Of a stretch of DNA of 64,000 nt, positions 1 to 9,605 are shown piece after piece. Each line of letters opens with the position of its first letter. Within the stretch, counting starts at the first letter, position 1. The DNA comes from Thalassospira profundimaris. GTDB taxonomy: Bacteria > Pseudomonadota > Alphaproteobacteria > Rhodospirillales > Thalassospiraceae. Location of the stretch: assembly GCF_003326675.1 (NCBI RefSeq), contig NZ_JPWF01000005.1, positions 1-64,000 of the forward strand, written 5' to 3'. The position numbers and the translations under genes are program-made. Below the pieces are notes generated by a model. It had not been told where the DNA came from and searched no databases. It worked only from the letters and a program-made list of their open reading frames with translations.

Positions 1-42
1 GGTTTTGTCGTTTTAGTCTTGGGTCAGCATTAGAACCTGTGC

Positions 43-525
43 TCATAACTTGATGGCAGGTTTTGAACCAAGCAACTGTACCTGCATGACAATCAGTCCA
101 AGAAGGATCAAACCAAGGCCGACCAGACGGGACCAGGTGACGGGTTTCTGGGGCAGTCCTACAAGGCCCCATTGATCAATGATGGTTGAGGCAAGCATTT
201 GCCCGGCAATGACAGCCATGATGAAGCCGACAGCGCCAAGCTTTGGTGCGAGCATCAACGCGCCGGTAATGTAAACAACGCCGACGATACCCCCGATCCA
301 AATCCATCGCGGAGTGTGCGTGAGATTGGACAGAGTTGGTATGCCGACTTTCGCAAAAGCCATGACAGGCAGGATGCAGGCAAAACTGATGCAAAGAGAT
401 ATCAGTGTTCCCCACAGGGGATGGCCGAGCGAGCGCCCAAGAGCGGCGTTGGCACCGGCTTGAAACGGAACCACGGCACCGGTGACGATGGCAGCAAGGA
501 TTAGAAAGAGTGAGCTGGTTTGCAT
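43..525 (-). CDS. DMT-superfamily inner-membrane protein (DUF606/YdcZ type)
   Basis: A 160-residue, very hydrophobic protein with about five predicted membrane helices and the pattern F-x-A-G-x-N-A-x-L-G-R near residue 22, typical of the DUF606/YdcZ branch of the drug/metabolite transporter superfamily. Such proteins are half-size and probably dimerise; the substrate is unknown. The ATG at 525 follows a GGAGG ribosome site. It is divergent from a LysR regulator with an LTTR-like dyad in the 71-base gap, so LysR control is likely. The family call is solid; transport function is inferred. Confidence 0.8.
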   Translation of the reverse strand: MQTSSLFLILAAIVTGAVVPFQAGANAALGRSLGHPLWGTLISLCISFACILPVMAFAKVGIPTLSNLTHTPRWIWIGGIVGVVYITGALMLAPKLGAVGFIMAVIAGQMLASTIIDQWGLVGLPQKPVTWSRLVGLGLILLGLIVMQVQLLGSKPAIKL

Positions 526-559
526 GATGAACCTCCAATGCAGACCAGAAACGCTATTT

Positions 560-576
560 ATTTCACTAATGGAAAT
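560..576. promoter_or_regulatory. LysR-type operator candidate
   Basis: Perfect inverted repeat ATTTC-N7-GAAAT in the divergent gap between the DMT protein and the LysR gene. It has the T-N11-A layout of LysR-family binding sites and is centred about 29 bases before the regulator ATG. Seen in sequence; the role is inferred. Confidence 0.5.
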
Positions 577-596
577 TCCGATATATTATCCAAGTT

Positions 597-1514
597 ATGC
601 ATGAAACGAATTCTCTTCGCGGCGTTGACCTTAATCTACTGGTTGTCCTTGATGCTTTGCTGGCTGAGCAGCATGTTTCGCGTACCGCGACACGCCTCAA
701 TATGAGCCAGCCAGCGGTTAGCCATGCGCTTGGTCGTTTGCGGCATCTGTTTGATGATCCCTTGCTGATCCGTCGCGGCGGGAAGCTTATCCCCAGTGCG
801 AAGGCACTCGAAATTGCGCCGATACTGACCGAAGCCCTTCGGCAAATGCAGGAAGTCCTTGAACCCGAGGGCTTTGATGCGGCAAGGGAAAAGCGGACGT
901 TTAGACTGGCGATGTCTGATTATGGTTCATCTGTCATTTTGCCCGGGCTTTTGAATGTGCTGCGACGTGATGCACCGGGAATTGATGTGGAGATCGTTCA
1001 TTCAAGCCGAGATGTGATGCAGGGAATGGTGCGGGACGGAGAATGCGATCTTGCTTTGGGTGTGTTCCCGAAACTGCCCGACCGGATCGAAGCCCAACAA
1101 CTGTTCGTGGAACATTTTGCTTGTCTGGCAGATCAGGCACAGTTGAGCGGTCATGACCCGCGTGCGTTGGAAGGGTATCTTGCGCGACCCCATATCTTGG
1201 TGACGATGAAAGATGAAAACATCAGCGAGATAGATGCGGCCTTGGCTGCTTGCGGCCACACCCGCCGGATTGCCGTGACGCTGCCTCATTGGGCAAATGC
1301 AACTCGGTTGATTGGGGGAACCGATCTGATTCTTACGGTTGCACACAAGGCGCTACAGCATATGGATGGCAATCCGGCGTTTGCCATTTTTGAACCGCCC
1401 TTTTCGATCCCGTCATTTTCATTTGTTCAGATATGGCATGAGCGGCGCAATGGTGATCCCGGTCACCAATGGCTTCGCGATGTTGTGGCAAGTCTTGCAA
1501 TGTCATTGAAGTAG
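597..1514 (+). CDS. LysR family transcriptional regulator
   Basis: A 305-residue protein of standard LysR length. An N-terminal winged helix-turn-helix (about residues 9-67, with the S-Q-P-A-V-S-H-A-L-x-R-L-R recognition pattern) precedes a periplasmic-binding-protein-like effector domain of the NodD/NahR-like class. The ATG at 597 lacks a clear ribosome site but gives the standard N-terminus. It is divergent from the DMT-type gene and 127 bases ahead of ldh, so either may be its target. The effector cannot be read from the sequence. Confidence 0.9.
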   Translation: MHETNSLRGVDLNLLVVLDALLAEQHVSRTATRLNMSQPAVSHALGRLRHLFDDPLLIRRGGKLIPSAKALEIAPILTEALRQMQEVLEPEGFDAAREKRTFRLAMSDYGSSVILPGLLNVLRRDAPGIDVEIVHSSRDVMQGMVRDGECDLALGVFPKLPDRIEAQQLFVEHFACLADQAQLSGHDPRALEGYLARPHILVTMKDENISEIDAALAACGHTRRIAVTLPHWANATRLIGGTDLILTVAHKALQHMDGNPAFAIFEPPFSIPSFSFVQIWHERRNGDPGHQWLRDVVASLAMSLK

Positions 1515-1593
1515 GGGGCGGAAGGTGTTCCCAAACACGTTATGCCACCTGTGACATCAAAGAGATCATCCTCACTTTTATCTGTCTTGCTGA

Positions 1594-2574
<981 letters not shown>

Positions 2575-2646
2575 ACTGAGAGAATTCTTTTAAAGGTCGG
2601 GGAACCGCGTTAATTTCGACCTGTCCCAACGCGCAAGGTTTTCCAG

Positions 2647-3591
2647 ATGTCGGAGTCCGACCCGGTTTCATTTGAGATCAGCTATGGCCAAATGCCTGAT
2701 GAAGAGGGCATTCGGTCCTTTATTACCAAATGCGACAGCTTTTTCCCGCCGGATGCAGTTGCCGCGACGATTGAGCAACAGCGCATCTGGTACGACGCAC
2801 TTTGTGCACAATTCTCCTTTCCGCATCCCGATGGCATGGAAGTGCGTGACGAGGTGATCGGTGATGTGCCGGTGCGCCATTACCGCCCGGCCATGCTGAC
2901 AACATCAAACCGTATTCTTTATATGCATGGCGGGGGCTTTGTCGTCGGATCACGCGATAGTCACGATGCAATTTGTGCTGATATTGCGTATGCGGCACAG
3001 GCCGAGTTAACCGCAATCGATTATCGCTTGGCACCCGAATTCATCTGGCCGCATCAGCATGATGATTGCCGACAGGTCATGCAGCATCTGTTGGCAACCG
3101 GCCAGAAACTTGTTCTGGTCGGGGACAGTGCCGGTGGAATGCTTGCCGCAGGGTTGGCTGTGCGGGCACGTGAAGACGGTTTCGGTAAACAAATTCTGGG
3201 TCAGGCCCTGATTTATCCGGCACTTGGCGGTGATTTGAACTGGCCAAGTTATGGCCAGATGGCAAATGCACCCGGATTAAGCACCGATGATGTGATTTAT
3301 TACCGTGATGTCCTTAAGGCGCCGATGGATGATCCCTTTGCCCATGTTCTGTCGGCCGATGACCTGCGCGATTTGCCACAAACCTATATCACCACAGCAT
3401 ATTTTGATCCGCTGCGCGATGATGGGCGGGAGTTTACAGCGCGGTTGGCACGGGCAGGGATATCGGTTCAATACCGTGAAGAACCCCAGATGATCCACGG
3501 TTGGCTACGGGCGCGTCGAATGAGTGCCGGGGCAAAGGAGGGCTTTGCCCATCTGTGCAGTGCCATTCGGGAGATGGTCACGCAGGATTAA
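2647..3591 (+). CDS. Alpha/beta hydrolase, hormone-sensitive lipase family
   Basis: A 314-residue cytoplasmic esterase-like protein. It shows the HSL-family oxyanion motif HGGG (94-97), the nucleophile elbow G-D-S-A-G-G with Ser161, and plausible Asp254 (F-D-P-L-R-D) and His284 (I-H-G-W) to complete the triad. No signal peptide is seen. It lies 72 bases after ldh in the same direction with no terminator between them, so co-transcription is likely. It ends at a strong terminator. The physiological ester is unknown. Confidence 0.88.
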   Translation: MSESDPVSFEISYGQMPDEEGIRSFITKCDSFFPPDAVAATIEQQRIWYDALCAQFSFPHPDGMEVRDEVIGDVPVRHYRPAMLTTSNRILYMHGGGFVVGSRDSHDAICADIAYAAQAELTAIDYRLAPEFIWPHQHDDCRQVMQHLLATGQKLVLVGDSAGGMLAAGLAVRAREDGFGKQILGQALIYPALGGDLNWPSYGQMANAPGLSTDDVIYYRDVLKAPMDDPFAHVLSADDLRDLPQTYITTAYFDPLRDDGREFTARLARAGISVQYREEPQMIHGWLRARRMSAGAKEGFAHLCSAIREMVTQD

Positions 3592-3620
3592 GGACAGAAA
3601 TAGAGATAGCAGCATGTGAA

Positions 3621-3645
3621 AGGACCGGGAAACCGGTCCTTTTTG
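3621..3645 (+). terminator. Rho-independent terminator after the hydrolase gene
   Basis: Perfect 8-bp stem AGGACCGG / CCGGTCCT with a GAAA tetraloop, followed by five T. It ends the ldh-hydrolase unit and separates it from the BCCT gene. Confidence 0.85.
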
Positions 3646-3812
3646 GTTCTTGGATGTCAGGAATATGGGTATTTCCGATCACCTTCCTGAGTTTCTGGCA
3701 GATATATTGCCGTGCATCCGGATCATTCGGGGACTTCGTGCGTTAAACAACCGTGTCTTTGAGTAAGGACAGCTAGGGGTAGCTGTCCGTTCACAATTCT
3801 TGGGAGTTTGAC

Positions 3813-5483
3813 ATGGGGTCAGAAGCAGAGACGGGCATTGAAAGCCCGGACGGTGCAGCGAACCCGATCGAAACAGATTATGAAATCGGGCAAGATAATA
3901 TCCAGACCGAGATCGGGCCTTTCGGACTTGATGTCCATAACCCGGTCTTTTTGATCTCCGGTTTGTCGATTGTGGCCTTTGTTTTCCTGACGCTTGCGTT
4001 TCAGGAAAGTGTCGGACCGATGTTTAATGATTTGCGCGGTTGGCTTACCTCGACCTTTGACTGGTTCTTCCTGTCAGCTGCAAACATCTTTGTGCTGTTA
4101 TGCCTGTTCCTGATTGTCTCGCCCCTCGGTCGGGTGCGTCTGGGCGGTGCGGATGCAGTGCCTGATTATTCCTATTCCGGATGGTTTGCGATGCTGTTTG
4201 CCGCGGGCATGGGGATCGGCCTGATGTTTTATGGCGTGTCCGAGCCGATTTCGCATTTCTCGACTTCGCTGGGCGGAGTTGCGGTTGGCGATGATGGCTT
4301 GCGTACGGATTGGGCCCCGCTGGGGGCCGCCGCGGCCAATCCCGATGCTGCGTTCGAGCTTGGCATGGCTGCGACCATTTTCCACTGGGGGCTTCATCCT
4401 TGGGCTATTTACGCAACGGTTGCACTGGCATTGGCCCTGTTTTCGTTTAACAAGGGCCTGCCATTGACCATGCGTTCGGTATTCTATCCGATCTTTGGCG
4501 AGCGTGTCTGGGGCTGGACCGGTCATGTCATCGACATTCTGGCGGTCTTTGCCACCCTGTTTGGTTTGGCGACGTCGCTTGGCTTCGGGGCAGAACAGGC
4601 CAATGCCGGTCTTGATTTCCTGTTTGGCATTTCGGTTACGGATGGTTCAAAGGTCTTCCTGATCATTGCGATTACCGGTGTTGCCCTGATTTCGGTTTTG
4701 GCCGGACTGGATGCCGGGGTCAAGCGCCTGTCGGAAATCAATATGGTTCTGGCGGCATTGTTGTTGCTGTTTGTTGTTTTGGTCGGTCCGACCATGGACA
4801 TCATCAAGGGGTTCTTTACCTCGCTGGTGGCCTATGTCGAATATCTGCCGGCCCTGTCAAATCCGGTTGATCGTGCAGACACCAACTTCAGCCAGGGCTG
4901 GACGTCGTTTTATTGGGCCTGGTGGATTTCCTGGTCGCCGTTTGTCGGGATGTTTATTGCCCGCGTTTCGCGGGGCCGGACGGTGCGGGAATTCATCACC
5001 TGCGTTCTGATCATTCCGTCACTGGTCTGTGTGTTCTGGATGACAGCATTCGGTGGAACCGCAGTTCACATAGTCAGTGAAGGCGTTACGGCAATTGCCG
5101 AGGCAGGTTTACCGATCAAGCTGTTCATCATGCTGGAACAATTGCCGTTGCATGCCATTACGTCGTTCTTGGGCATTATTCTGGTGATTGTATTCTTTGT
5201 CACGTCATCGGATTCCGGGTCGCTGGTGATTGATACGATCACAGCCGGTGGCAAGGTCGATGCGCCGGTACCGCAACGTGTGTTCTGGTGCACCTTTGAG
5301 GGGCTGGTTGCGATTGCCCTGTTGTTGGGCGGCGGCCTTGGGTCGCTACAGGCAATGGCGGTTTCAACCGGGTTCCCGTTTGCGATTGTTCTGCTTCTGG
5401 CGTGCTATTCGATCATTCAGGGATTGAGAACCGAGCCAGCCGCGGTTGGTCCCAATTCCGAAGCAACACCCTCAGAGGACTAG
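3813..5483 (+). CDS. BCCT family transporter (betaine/choline/carnitine type)
   Basis: A 556-residue integral membrane protein with about 12 helices after a hydrophilic N-terminus of about 45 residues. It has the BCCT glycine motif G-M-G-I-G-L-M-F-Y-G-V-x-E-P in the third helix region. The tryptophan-rich signature W-x-x-F-Y-W-A-W-W-I-x-W-S-P-F-V-G is followed by R-x-S-R-G-R-T-V-R-E-F. Members take up quaternary amines with Na+ or H+, often for osmoprotection; the substrate here is not determinable. The ATG at 3813 follows GGGAG. Monocistronic, between two terminators. Confidence 0.93.
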   Translation: MGSEAETGIESPDGAANPIETDYEIGQDNIQTEIGPFGLDVHNPVFLISGLSIVAFVFLTLAFQESVGPMFNDLRGWLTSTFDWFFLSAANIFVLLCLFLIVSPLGRVRLGGADAVPDYSYSGWFAMLFAAGMGIGLMFYGVSEPISHFSTSLGGVAVGDDGLRTDWAPLGAAAANPDAAFELGMAATIFHWGLHPWAIYATVALALALFSFNKGLPLTMRSVFYPIFGERVWGWTGHVIDILAVFATLFGLATSLGFGAEQANAGLDFLFGISVTDGSKVFLIIAITGVALISVLAGLDAGVKRLSEINMVLAALLLLFVVLVGPTMDIIKGFFTSLVAYVEYLPALSNPVDRADTNFSQGWTSFYWAWWISWSPFVGMFIARVSRGRTVREFITCVLIIPSLVCVFWMTAFGGTAVHIVSEGVTAIAEAGLPIKLFIMLEQLPLHAITSFLGIILVIVFFVTSSDSGSLVIDTITAGGKVDAPVPQRVFWCTFEGLVAIALLLGGGLGSLQAMAVSTGFPFAIVLLLACYSIIQGLRTEPAAVGPNSEATPSED

Positions 5484-5520
5484 CTGCTTCACATGATCGC
5501 CTTTGTGATCAGGAAATAAA

Positions 5521-5550
5521 GAAGGGTGCCCAATGTGGCACCCTTCTTTG
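5521..5550. terminator. Bidirectional terminator between BCCT and META genes
   Basis: Ten-bp perfect stem GAAGGGTGCC / GGCACCCTTC with a six-base loop, flanked by A-rich sequence before and T-rich sequence after. It sits between two convergent genes and can serve both. Confidence 0.8.
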
Positions 5551-5584
5551 CGTTTCGGAGACGTCGTGTGCGAAGCAGCCTTGA

Positions 5585-6040
5585 TCAAGGAGCCGGGGAT
5601 GTAAAGGTCATGACCGGTTTGCCACTGGCATCATTCAGAACAAGATTGCCACCATCAAGCTGCCAGGCGGTTACCAGCGTGGTTGCAGAATTGAACGTGT
5701 TTTCGATGTCCATCGCGTCACCAAAACACATTTTTCGGGTCGCGCCGAGTGGCGAGAAAGTCAGTTTTCCTGCATCCTGGCTATAGGTACCAAAGTAGTT
5801 GTTACACCCGCTTATGCCATTAACCTTGCCGTCTTCGGTGAAATTGGCGCTGGCCTTGATTGGTGCGGTTGGTGTCAGGGTTTTGTTCCCGTCCGTGAGA
5901 ATGGTGAGCTGCCATTCCTTGCCAACAACAGAAGACCAATCTGCGGTCATGGTGCTTTGTCCGGTTGTGTTGCAGGCAGAGACAAGCAACGCCGTTGCCA
6001 TAGCCATCGATGAAAACATGATCGGTTTGATGCGGCGCAT
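5585..6040 (-). CDS. META domain lipoprotein (HslJ-like)
   Basis: A 151-residue predicted lipoprotein. The lipobox L-V-S-A-C places the acylated cysteine at residue 23. It is followed by a single META domain (about residues 34-148) with the signature G-x-x-G-C-N-N-Y-F-G-x-Y and a second cysteine pair partner later (R-K-M-C-F-G). HslJ-type META proteins are linked to heat shock and novobiocin resistance in E. coli; the biochemical role is unknown. It is transcribed alone, divergent from the Ldh2-type dehydrogenase. Confidence 0.85.
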   Translation of the reverse strand: MRRIKPIMFSSMAMATALLVSACNTTGQSTMTADWSSVVGKEWQLTILTDGNKTLTPTAPIKASANFTEDGKVNGISGCNNYFGTYSQDAGKLTFSPLGATRKMCFGDAMDIENTFNSATTLVTAWQLDGGNLVLNDASGKPVMTFTSPAP

Positions 6041-6304
6041 ATCTGGGCTCCTTGTTTGATCGTGATCCCGTTTTACGGAAATTTGATTGCGGTACCCAAA
6101 ATGATCTGGGCCGTTGAATTCTTGTTACCGGGGGAGTCTGAAGCACGTTTGCGGCAGGATTTTAGCACAAAGTTCCATATTTATAAGCTCCATCAATACT
6201 CTGGCAGGGGGGAGGGTTCTGAAAACGTCTTTGCCTGATGGCGCGACATGGGATTATTGTGGAAAACCCGCCCGTGGCTGTTTCAGCCGATATCCAGGAT
6301 AAAG

Positions 6305-7306
6305 ATGACCATGAAGATTTCACTTTCCGATGCCCACGCGCTTGTTCGTGATACAATGATGCGCTGCCATGTCAGTCAGGCCAATGCGGCATCCGTTGCC
6401 ACGGCCTTGGTCACAGCCGAGGCATCAGGGCAAGGTGGTCACGGATTTCGGCGGGTTCCGGCTTATTCCGCGCAGGCCCGCGCCGGGAAGGTTGATGGCC
6501 ATGCAACCCCGGTTCTGGAGCGCACAGCACCGGGTGTGCTGCGCATTGATGCGCAATATGGATTTGCCTATCCGGCACTTGATCTGATGATGGATCATCT
6601 GCCTGACATGGCACGGCGCCAAGGGATCGCGATTGCCTCGTTCCATAAATCCCACCATGCCGGTGTCATGGGGCTGACTGTAGAACGTCTGGCGGAGCAG
6701 GGGCTTGCCGCAATGATGTTTGCCAACGCACCGGCTGCGATGGCAGCATGGGGCGGGCGGCGTCCGATGTTTGGCACCAACCCGATTGCGTTCGGTATTC
6801 CGGTTGGCGATGCCGGTGATCCGATCATTATTGATCTGGCCCTGTCGAAAGTCGCCCGTGGCAAGATCATGGCCGCCAAGCAAAAGGGTGTTGATATCCC
6901 CGATGACTGGGCATTCGATCCCGAGGGTAATCCGACAACCGATCCCGTCAAAGCACTGGATGGGACGATGGTTCCGGCAGGCGGGGTCAAGGGCGCGGCA
7001 CTTGCCATGATGGTTGAATTGCTGGCAGCTGGCATGACCGGGGCACAGTTTGGTCATCAGTCGTCATCGCTGTTTGATGACAAGGGCAAGCCACCTGCAT
7101 TGGGGCAAATGATCATTGCGATTGACCCGGTTGCAACCGGTAGGGCCGGTGTTGTTGATCATCTTGCGGCAATCGCCAATGAAATCGCGTCTGAAGAAGG
7201 TGTACGTCTTCCGGGACGTCGCGGCAAGTTGGCGCGTCTTACCGCCGAAGCCGAGGGCATTGAGATCGAAGACGATGTTATGGCCGCAATCAACGCGATC
7301 ATCTAG
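6305..7306 (+). CDS. Ldh2-family (malate/L-lactate/ureidoglycolate type) dehydrogenase
   Basis: A 333-residue NAD(P)-dependent oxidoreductase of the Ldh2/YlbC/ComC family, structurally unrelated to classical LDH. Family hallmarks include the early G-x-x-x-H-G-x-x-R pattern (G-Q-G-G-H-G-F-R-R), S-H-H-A-G-V-x-G and F-G-T-N-P-I-A-F-G-I-P. Substrates in the family include malate, sulfolactate, ureidoglycolate and 2,3-diketogulonate, so the exact reaction is open. The ATG at 6305 (or 6311) follows AGGA; an upstream ATG at 6248 adds 19 unrelated residues and is rejected. Confidence 0.85.
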   Translation: MTMKISLSDAHALVRDTMMRCHVSQANAASVATALVTAEASGQGGHGFRRVPAYSAQARAGKVDGHATPVLERTAPGVLRIDAQYGFAYPALDLMMDHLPDMARRQGIAIASFHKSHHAGVMGLTVERLAEQGLAAMMFANAPAAMAAWGGRRPMFGTNPIAFGIPVGDAGDPIIIDLALSKVARGKIMAAKQKGVDIPDDWAFDPEGNPTTDPVKALDGTMVPAGGVKGAALAMMVELLAAGMTGAQFGHQSSSLFDDKGKPPALGQMIIAIDPVATGRAGVVDHLAAIANEIASEEGVRLPGRRGKLARLTAEAEGIEIEDDVMAAINAII

Positions 7307-7607
7307 AACCGGGTATCACACGATAATAGCAGGTGATCTGTGCGTGAACGCATGCGGAATTAAATTCGCGTGCGCTCATGTCCTGCATCAATAAGAAAAT
7401 TATTCTGATATTTTTCAATAATATTTCAGTTTTTATTTAAGTATGCATCGTTTTTATTTTGATGAATATTTGATGTATAGACAAGTTTGATTGTTGTTGG
7501 TGTAAATCAAGCGCCGTAATCATCGAACTGTAACATCAGTGTCACTGTAGAGTCGCCATTCATGCGTAGTTTCTTCATCCAGTGAAACACATGCAGGCGA
7601 TTTCTTG
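7307..7607. other. AT-rich regulatory region ahead of phnC
   Basis: About 300 bases without a gene, visibly richer in A and T than its surroundings. It contains two copies of GTTTTTATTT spaced 21 bases apart (7429 and 7450). A nine-base match to one half of the phnF operator lies at 7474-7482, and a PhoB-type repeat at 7528-7545. Nothing in it looks coding. Confidence 0.6.
7528..7545 (+). promoter_or_regulatory. Pho box (PhoB binding site) candidate
   Basis: CTGTAAC-ATCA-GTGTCAC: two 7-base units with the 4-base spacer and 11-base period of the PhoB consensus CTGTCAT-N4-CTGTCAT. A weaker third unit, GAGTCGC, follows in the same phase at 7550. It lies 63 bases before the phnC ATG, as expected for phosphate-starvation control of phosphonate uptake. 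The repeats are imperfect, so this is a strong candidate only. Confidence 0.6.
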
Positions 7608-8453
7608 ATGCTGGTTGTAGATATTTCTGGACTGAACAAAAGCTTTACCCGTGACAAGCGTGCACTGAACGATGTCAGGTTGCAGGTACGGGAAGGCGAG
7701 ATGGTCGCATTGATCGGTGCGTCAGGTTCAGGTAAATCAACACTGATCCGTCATATTGCCGGTTTGCTGCGCGGGGATCGCGACGGCGGCAAAATCGTTG
7801 TGTTTGGTGAAACGATTCAGGAAAACGGTAAAATTTCCCGTGGCGCGCGCAAGGTTCGTGCGGAAATCGGTGTTGTTTTCCAGCAATTCAATCTTGTCAG
7901 CCGCCTTTCGGTTTTGACCAATGTTTTGATGGGGCTGCTGGGCCGCGTGCCAGCCTGGCGCGGGTCGCTTGGTCTGTTTACCAAATCGGAAAAAATGCGT
8001 GCCATGGCGGCCCTGCATCGCGTTGGCATTGATGCGGATGCATCAAAAAAGGCCCGCAACCTTTCGGGTGGTCAGCAGCAGCGTGCCGCAATTGCGCGCA
8101 CCATCACCCAGGGTGCGCGCCTTATCCTTGCGGATGAGCCGATCGCATCCCTTGATCCGGCGTCCTCGCGCAAGGTGATGAACACCCTTGATCGTGTAAA
8201 CCGCGAAGACAACGTGACCGTTATCGTCTCCCTTCATCAGGTCGATTACGCCAAGGATTATTGCAAACGAACCATCGCCATGCGCGATGGTTCTGTTGTT
8301 TTTGACGGGCCATCAACCCAGTTGACGCCGGAATTCCTGCGCGAACTTTACGGCGAATATTCTTCCGAGCTTTTTGCAGACGGTTCCGAGGACGCGCCGC
8401 GTCCCGCAGCAGAGCCCGTTGCGAAAAAGGATCTGGCCGTGGCGTCAAGCTAG
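7608..8453 (+). CDS. phnC: Phosphonate ABC transporter ATP-binding protein
   Basis: A 281-residue ABC ATPase that powers phosphonate import from the inner face of the membrane. Walker A G-A-S-G-S-G-K-S is near 37-44, the signature L-S-G-G-Q-Q-Q-R near 152-159, and Walker B R-L-I-L-A-D-E-P near 171-178. It is the first gene of phnCDE plus a hexapeptide transferase. The ATG at 7608 is chosen; the codon just before it (TTG, 7605) is in frame but weaker. The short C-terminal tail past the ATPase core is Ala/Pro rich. Confidence 0.95.
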   Translation: MLVVDISGLNKSFTRDKRALNDVRLQVREGEMVALIGASGSGKSTLIRHIAGLLRGDRDGGKIVVFGETIQENGKISRGARKVRAEIGVVFQQFNLVSRLSVLTNVLMGLLGRVPAWRGSLGLFTKSEKMRAMAALHRVGIDADASKKARNLSGGQQQRAAIARTITQGARLILADEPIASLDPASSRKVMNTLDRVNREDNVTVIVSLHQVDYAKDYCKRTIAMRDGSVVFDGPSTQLTPEFLRELYGEYSSELFADGSEDAPRPAAEPVAKKDLAVASS

Positions 8454-8522
8454 CCGGGTCGAATTTCTGACTGCCTTACCTCATCGAAACACGTCCAATT
8501 CATATTTGACAGGGGACTTCCT

Positions 8523-9539
8523 ATGATCCGTAAGACAATTGCATCCGCAGCACTGGCTGCAACATTGCTGGCATCCGGTATTGCCGCGGCTGACGTCGAG
8601 TACAAGCCGCTTGAACAGGACCCGGAGAAACTGGTTTTCGGTTTTATCTCGACTGAATCGAGCTCGAACCTCAAAGCCCAGTGGCAGCCGATGATCGATG
8701 ACATGGAAAAAGCACTCGGCAAAGAGATCGAGGCATTCTTTGCACCGGATTATGCCGGCATCATCGAAGGCATGCGTTTTGGCAAGGTTCACGTTGGCTG
8801 GTTCGGTAACAAGTCGGCAATGGAAGCCGTTGACCGCGCCGGTGGCGAAGTTTTCGTTCAGACCTCCAAGTCCGATGGCACCAACGGCTATTATTCCCAC
8901 ATCATCACCCAGGCTGATAACGACAAGCTCAATACGCTTGCCGACATGCTGAAATGTGATGGTTCGCTGAACTTCGGTATCGGTGATCCGAACTCGACCT
9001 CGGGCTTCCTGGTTCCGACCTATTACGTCTTCGCGCAGAACGGTGTTGATCCGAAGGATTGCTTCAAAACCGTTCGCAATGCGAACCACGAAACCAACCT
9101 GATGGCGACTGCCAACAAACAGGTTGATGTTGCTGCCAACAACTCCGAGCAGCTTGCACGTACCGAAATGAACAAGCCGGAAATCACCGACAAGGTCAAA
9201 GTGATCTGGACCTCGCCGCTGATCCCGTCTGACCCGATGGTTTATCGTAAAGATCTGTCGCGTGAACTGAAATCCGAAATCAAGGCCTTCTTCCTTGGTT
9301 ATGGCCGTATGGGCGACGTTGAAGGTGCCAACAAGGTTCTGGCAGGTATCCAGGACGGTATGGGCAAATTCATGGAAAGCTCGAACGCACAGCTTTACCC
9401 GATCCGTCAGCTTGCTCTGTACAAAGACAAGCTGAAAATCCAGAACACCGAAGAACTGTCCGCTGACGAAAAAGCAGCCCGTATTGCTGTTATCGACAAG
9501 AAGCTGGCTGAACTCGACATTCTGGTTTCCTACGAATAA
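8523..9539 (+). CDS. phnD: Phosphonate ABC transporter substrate-binding protein
   Basis: A 338-residue periplasmic binding protein with a classical signal peptide (MIRK basic start, hydrophobic core, cleavage near A-A-A/D at about residue 23). The mature part fits the PhnD family (Y-x-P-L-E-Q-D-P-E-K-L-V-F-G at its start, F-x-A-P-D-Y-A-G-I-I-E-G-M ahead of the ligand lobe). It binds phosphonates and delivers them to PhnE. It lies 69 bases after phnC, with an AGGGG ribosome site. Confidence 0.95.
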   Translation: MIRKTIASAALAATLLASGIAAADVEYKPLEQDPEKLVFGFISTESSSNLKAQWQPMIDDMEKALGKEIEAFFAPDYAGIIEGMRFGKVHVGWFGNKSAMEAVDRAGGEVFVQTSKSDGTNGYYSHIITQADNDKLNTLADMLKCDGSLNFGIGDPNSTSGFLVPTYYVFAQNGVDPKDCFKTVRNANHETNLMATANKQVDVAANNSEQLARTEMNKPEITDKVKVIWTSPLIPSDPMVYRKDLSRELKSEIKAFFLGYGRMGDVEGANKVLAGIQDGMGKFMESSNAQLYPIRQLALYKDKLKIQNTEELSADEKAARIAVIDKKLAELDILVSYE

Positions 9540-9605
9540 TCCGCCTTTCGACAGGTAGCACCCGTAACAGGTGCTCCCTGTTTGCATTTACCTTCCGGGA
9601 TTAAC

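Noticed and set aside
1..42. Left edge of the window
   Set aside because: Too short to assign; no motif or gene end is recognisable.
6056..6304. Short frames between the META and Ldh2 genes
   Set aside because: They overlap the divergent promoter region and lack ribosome sites.
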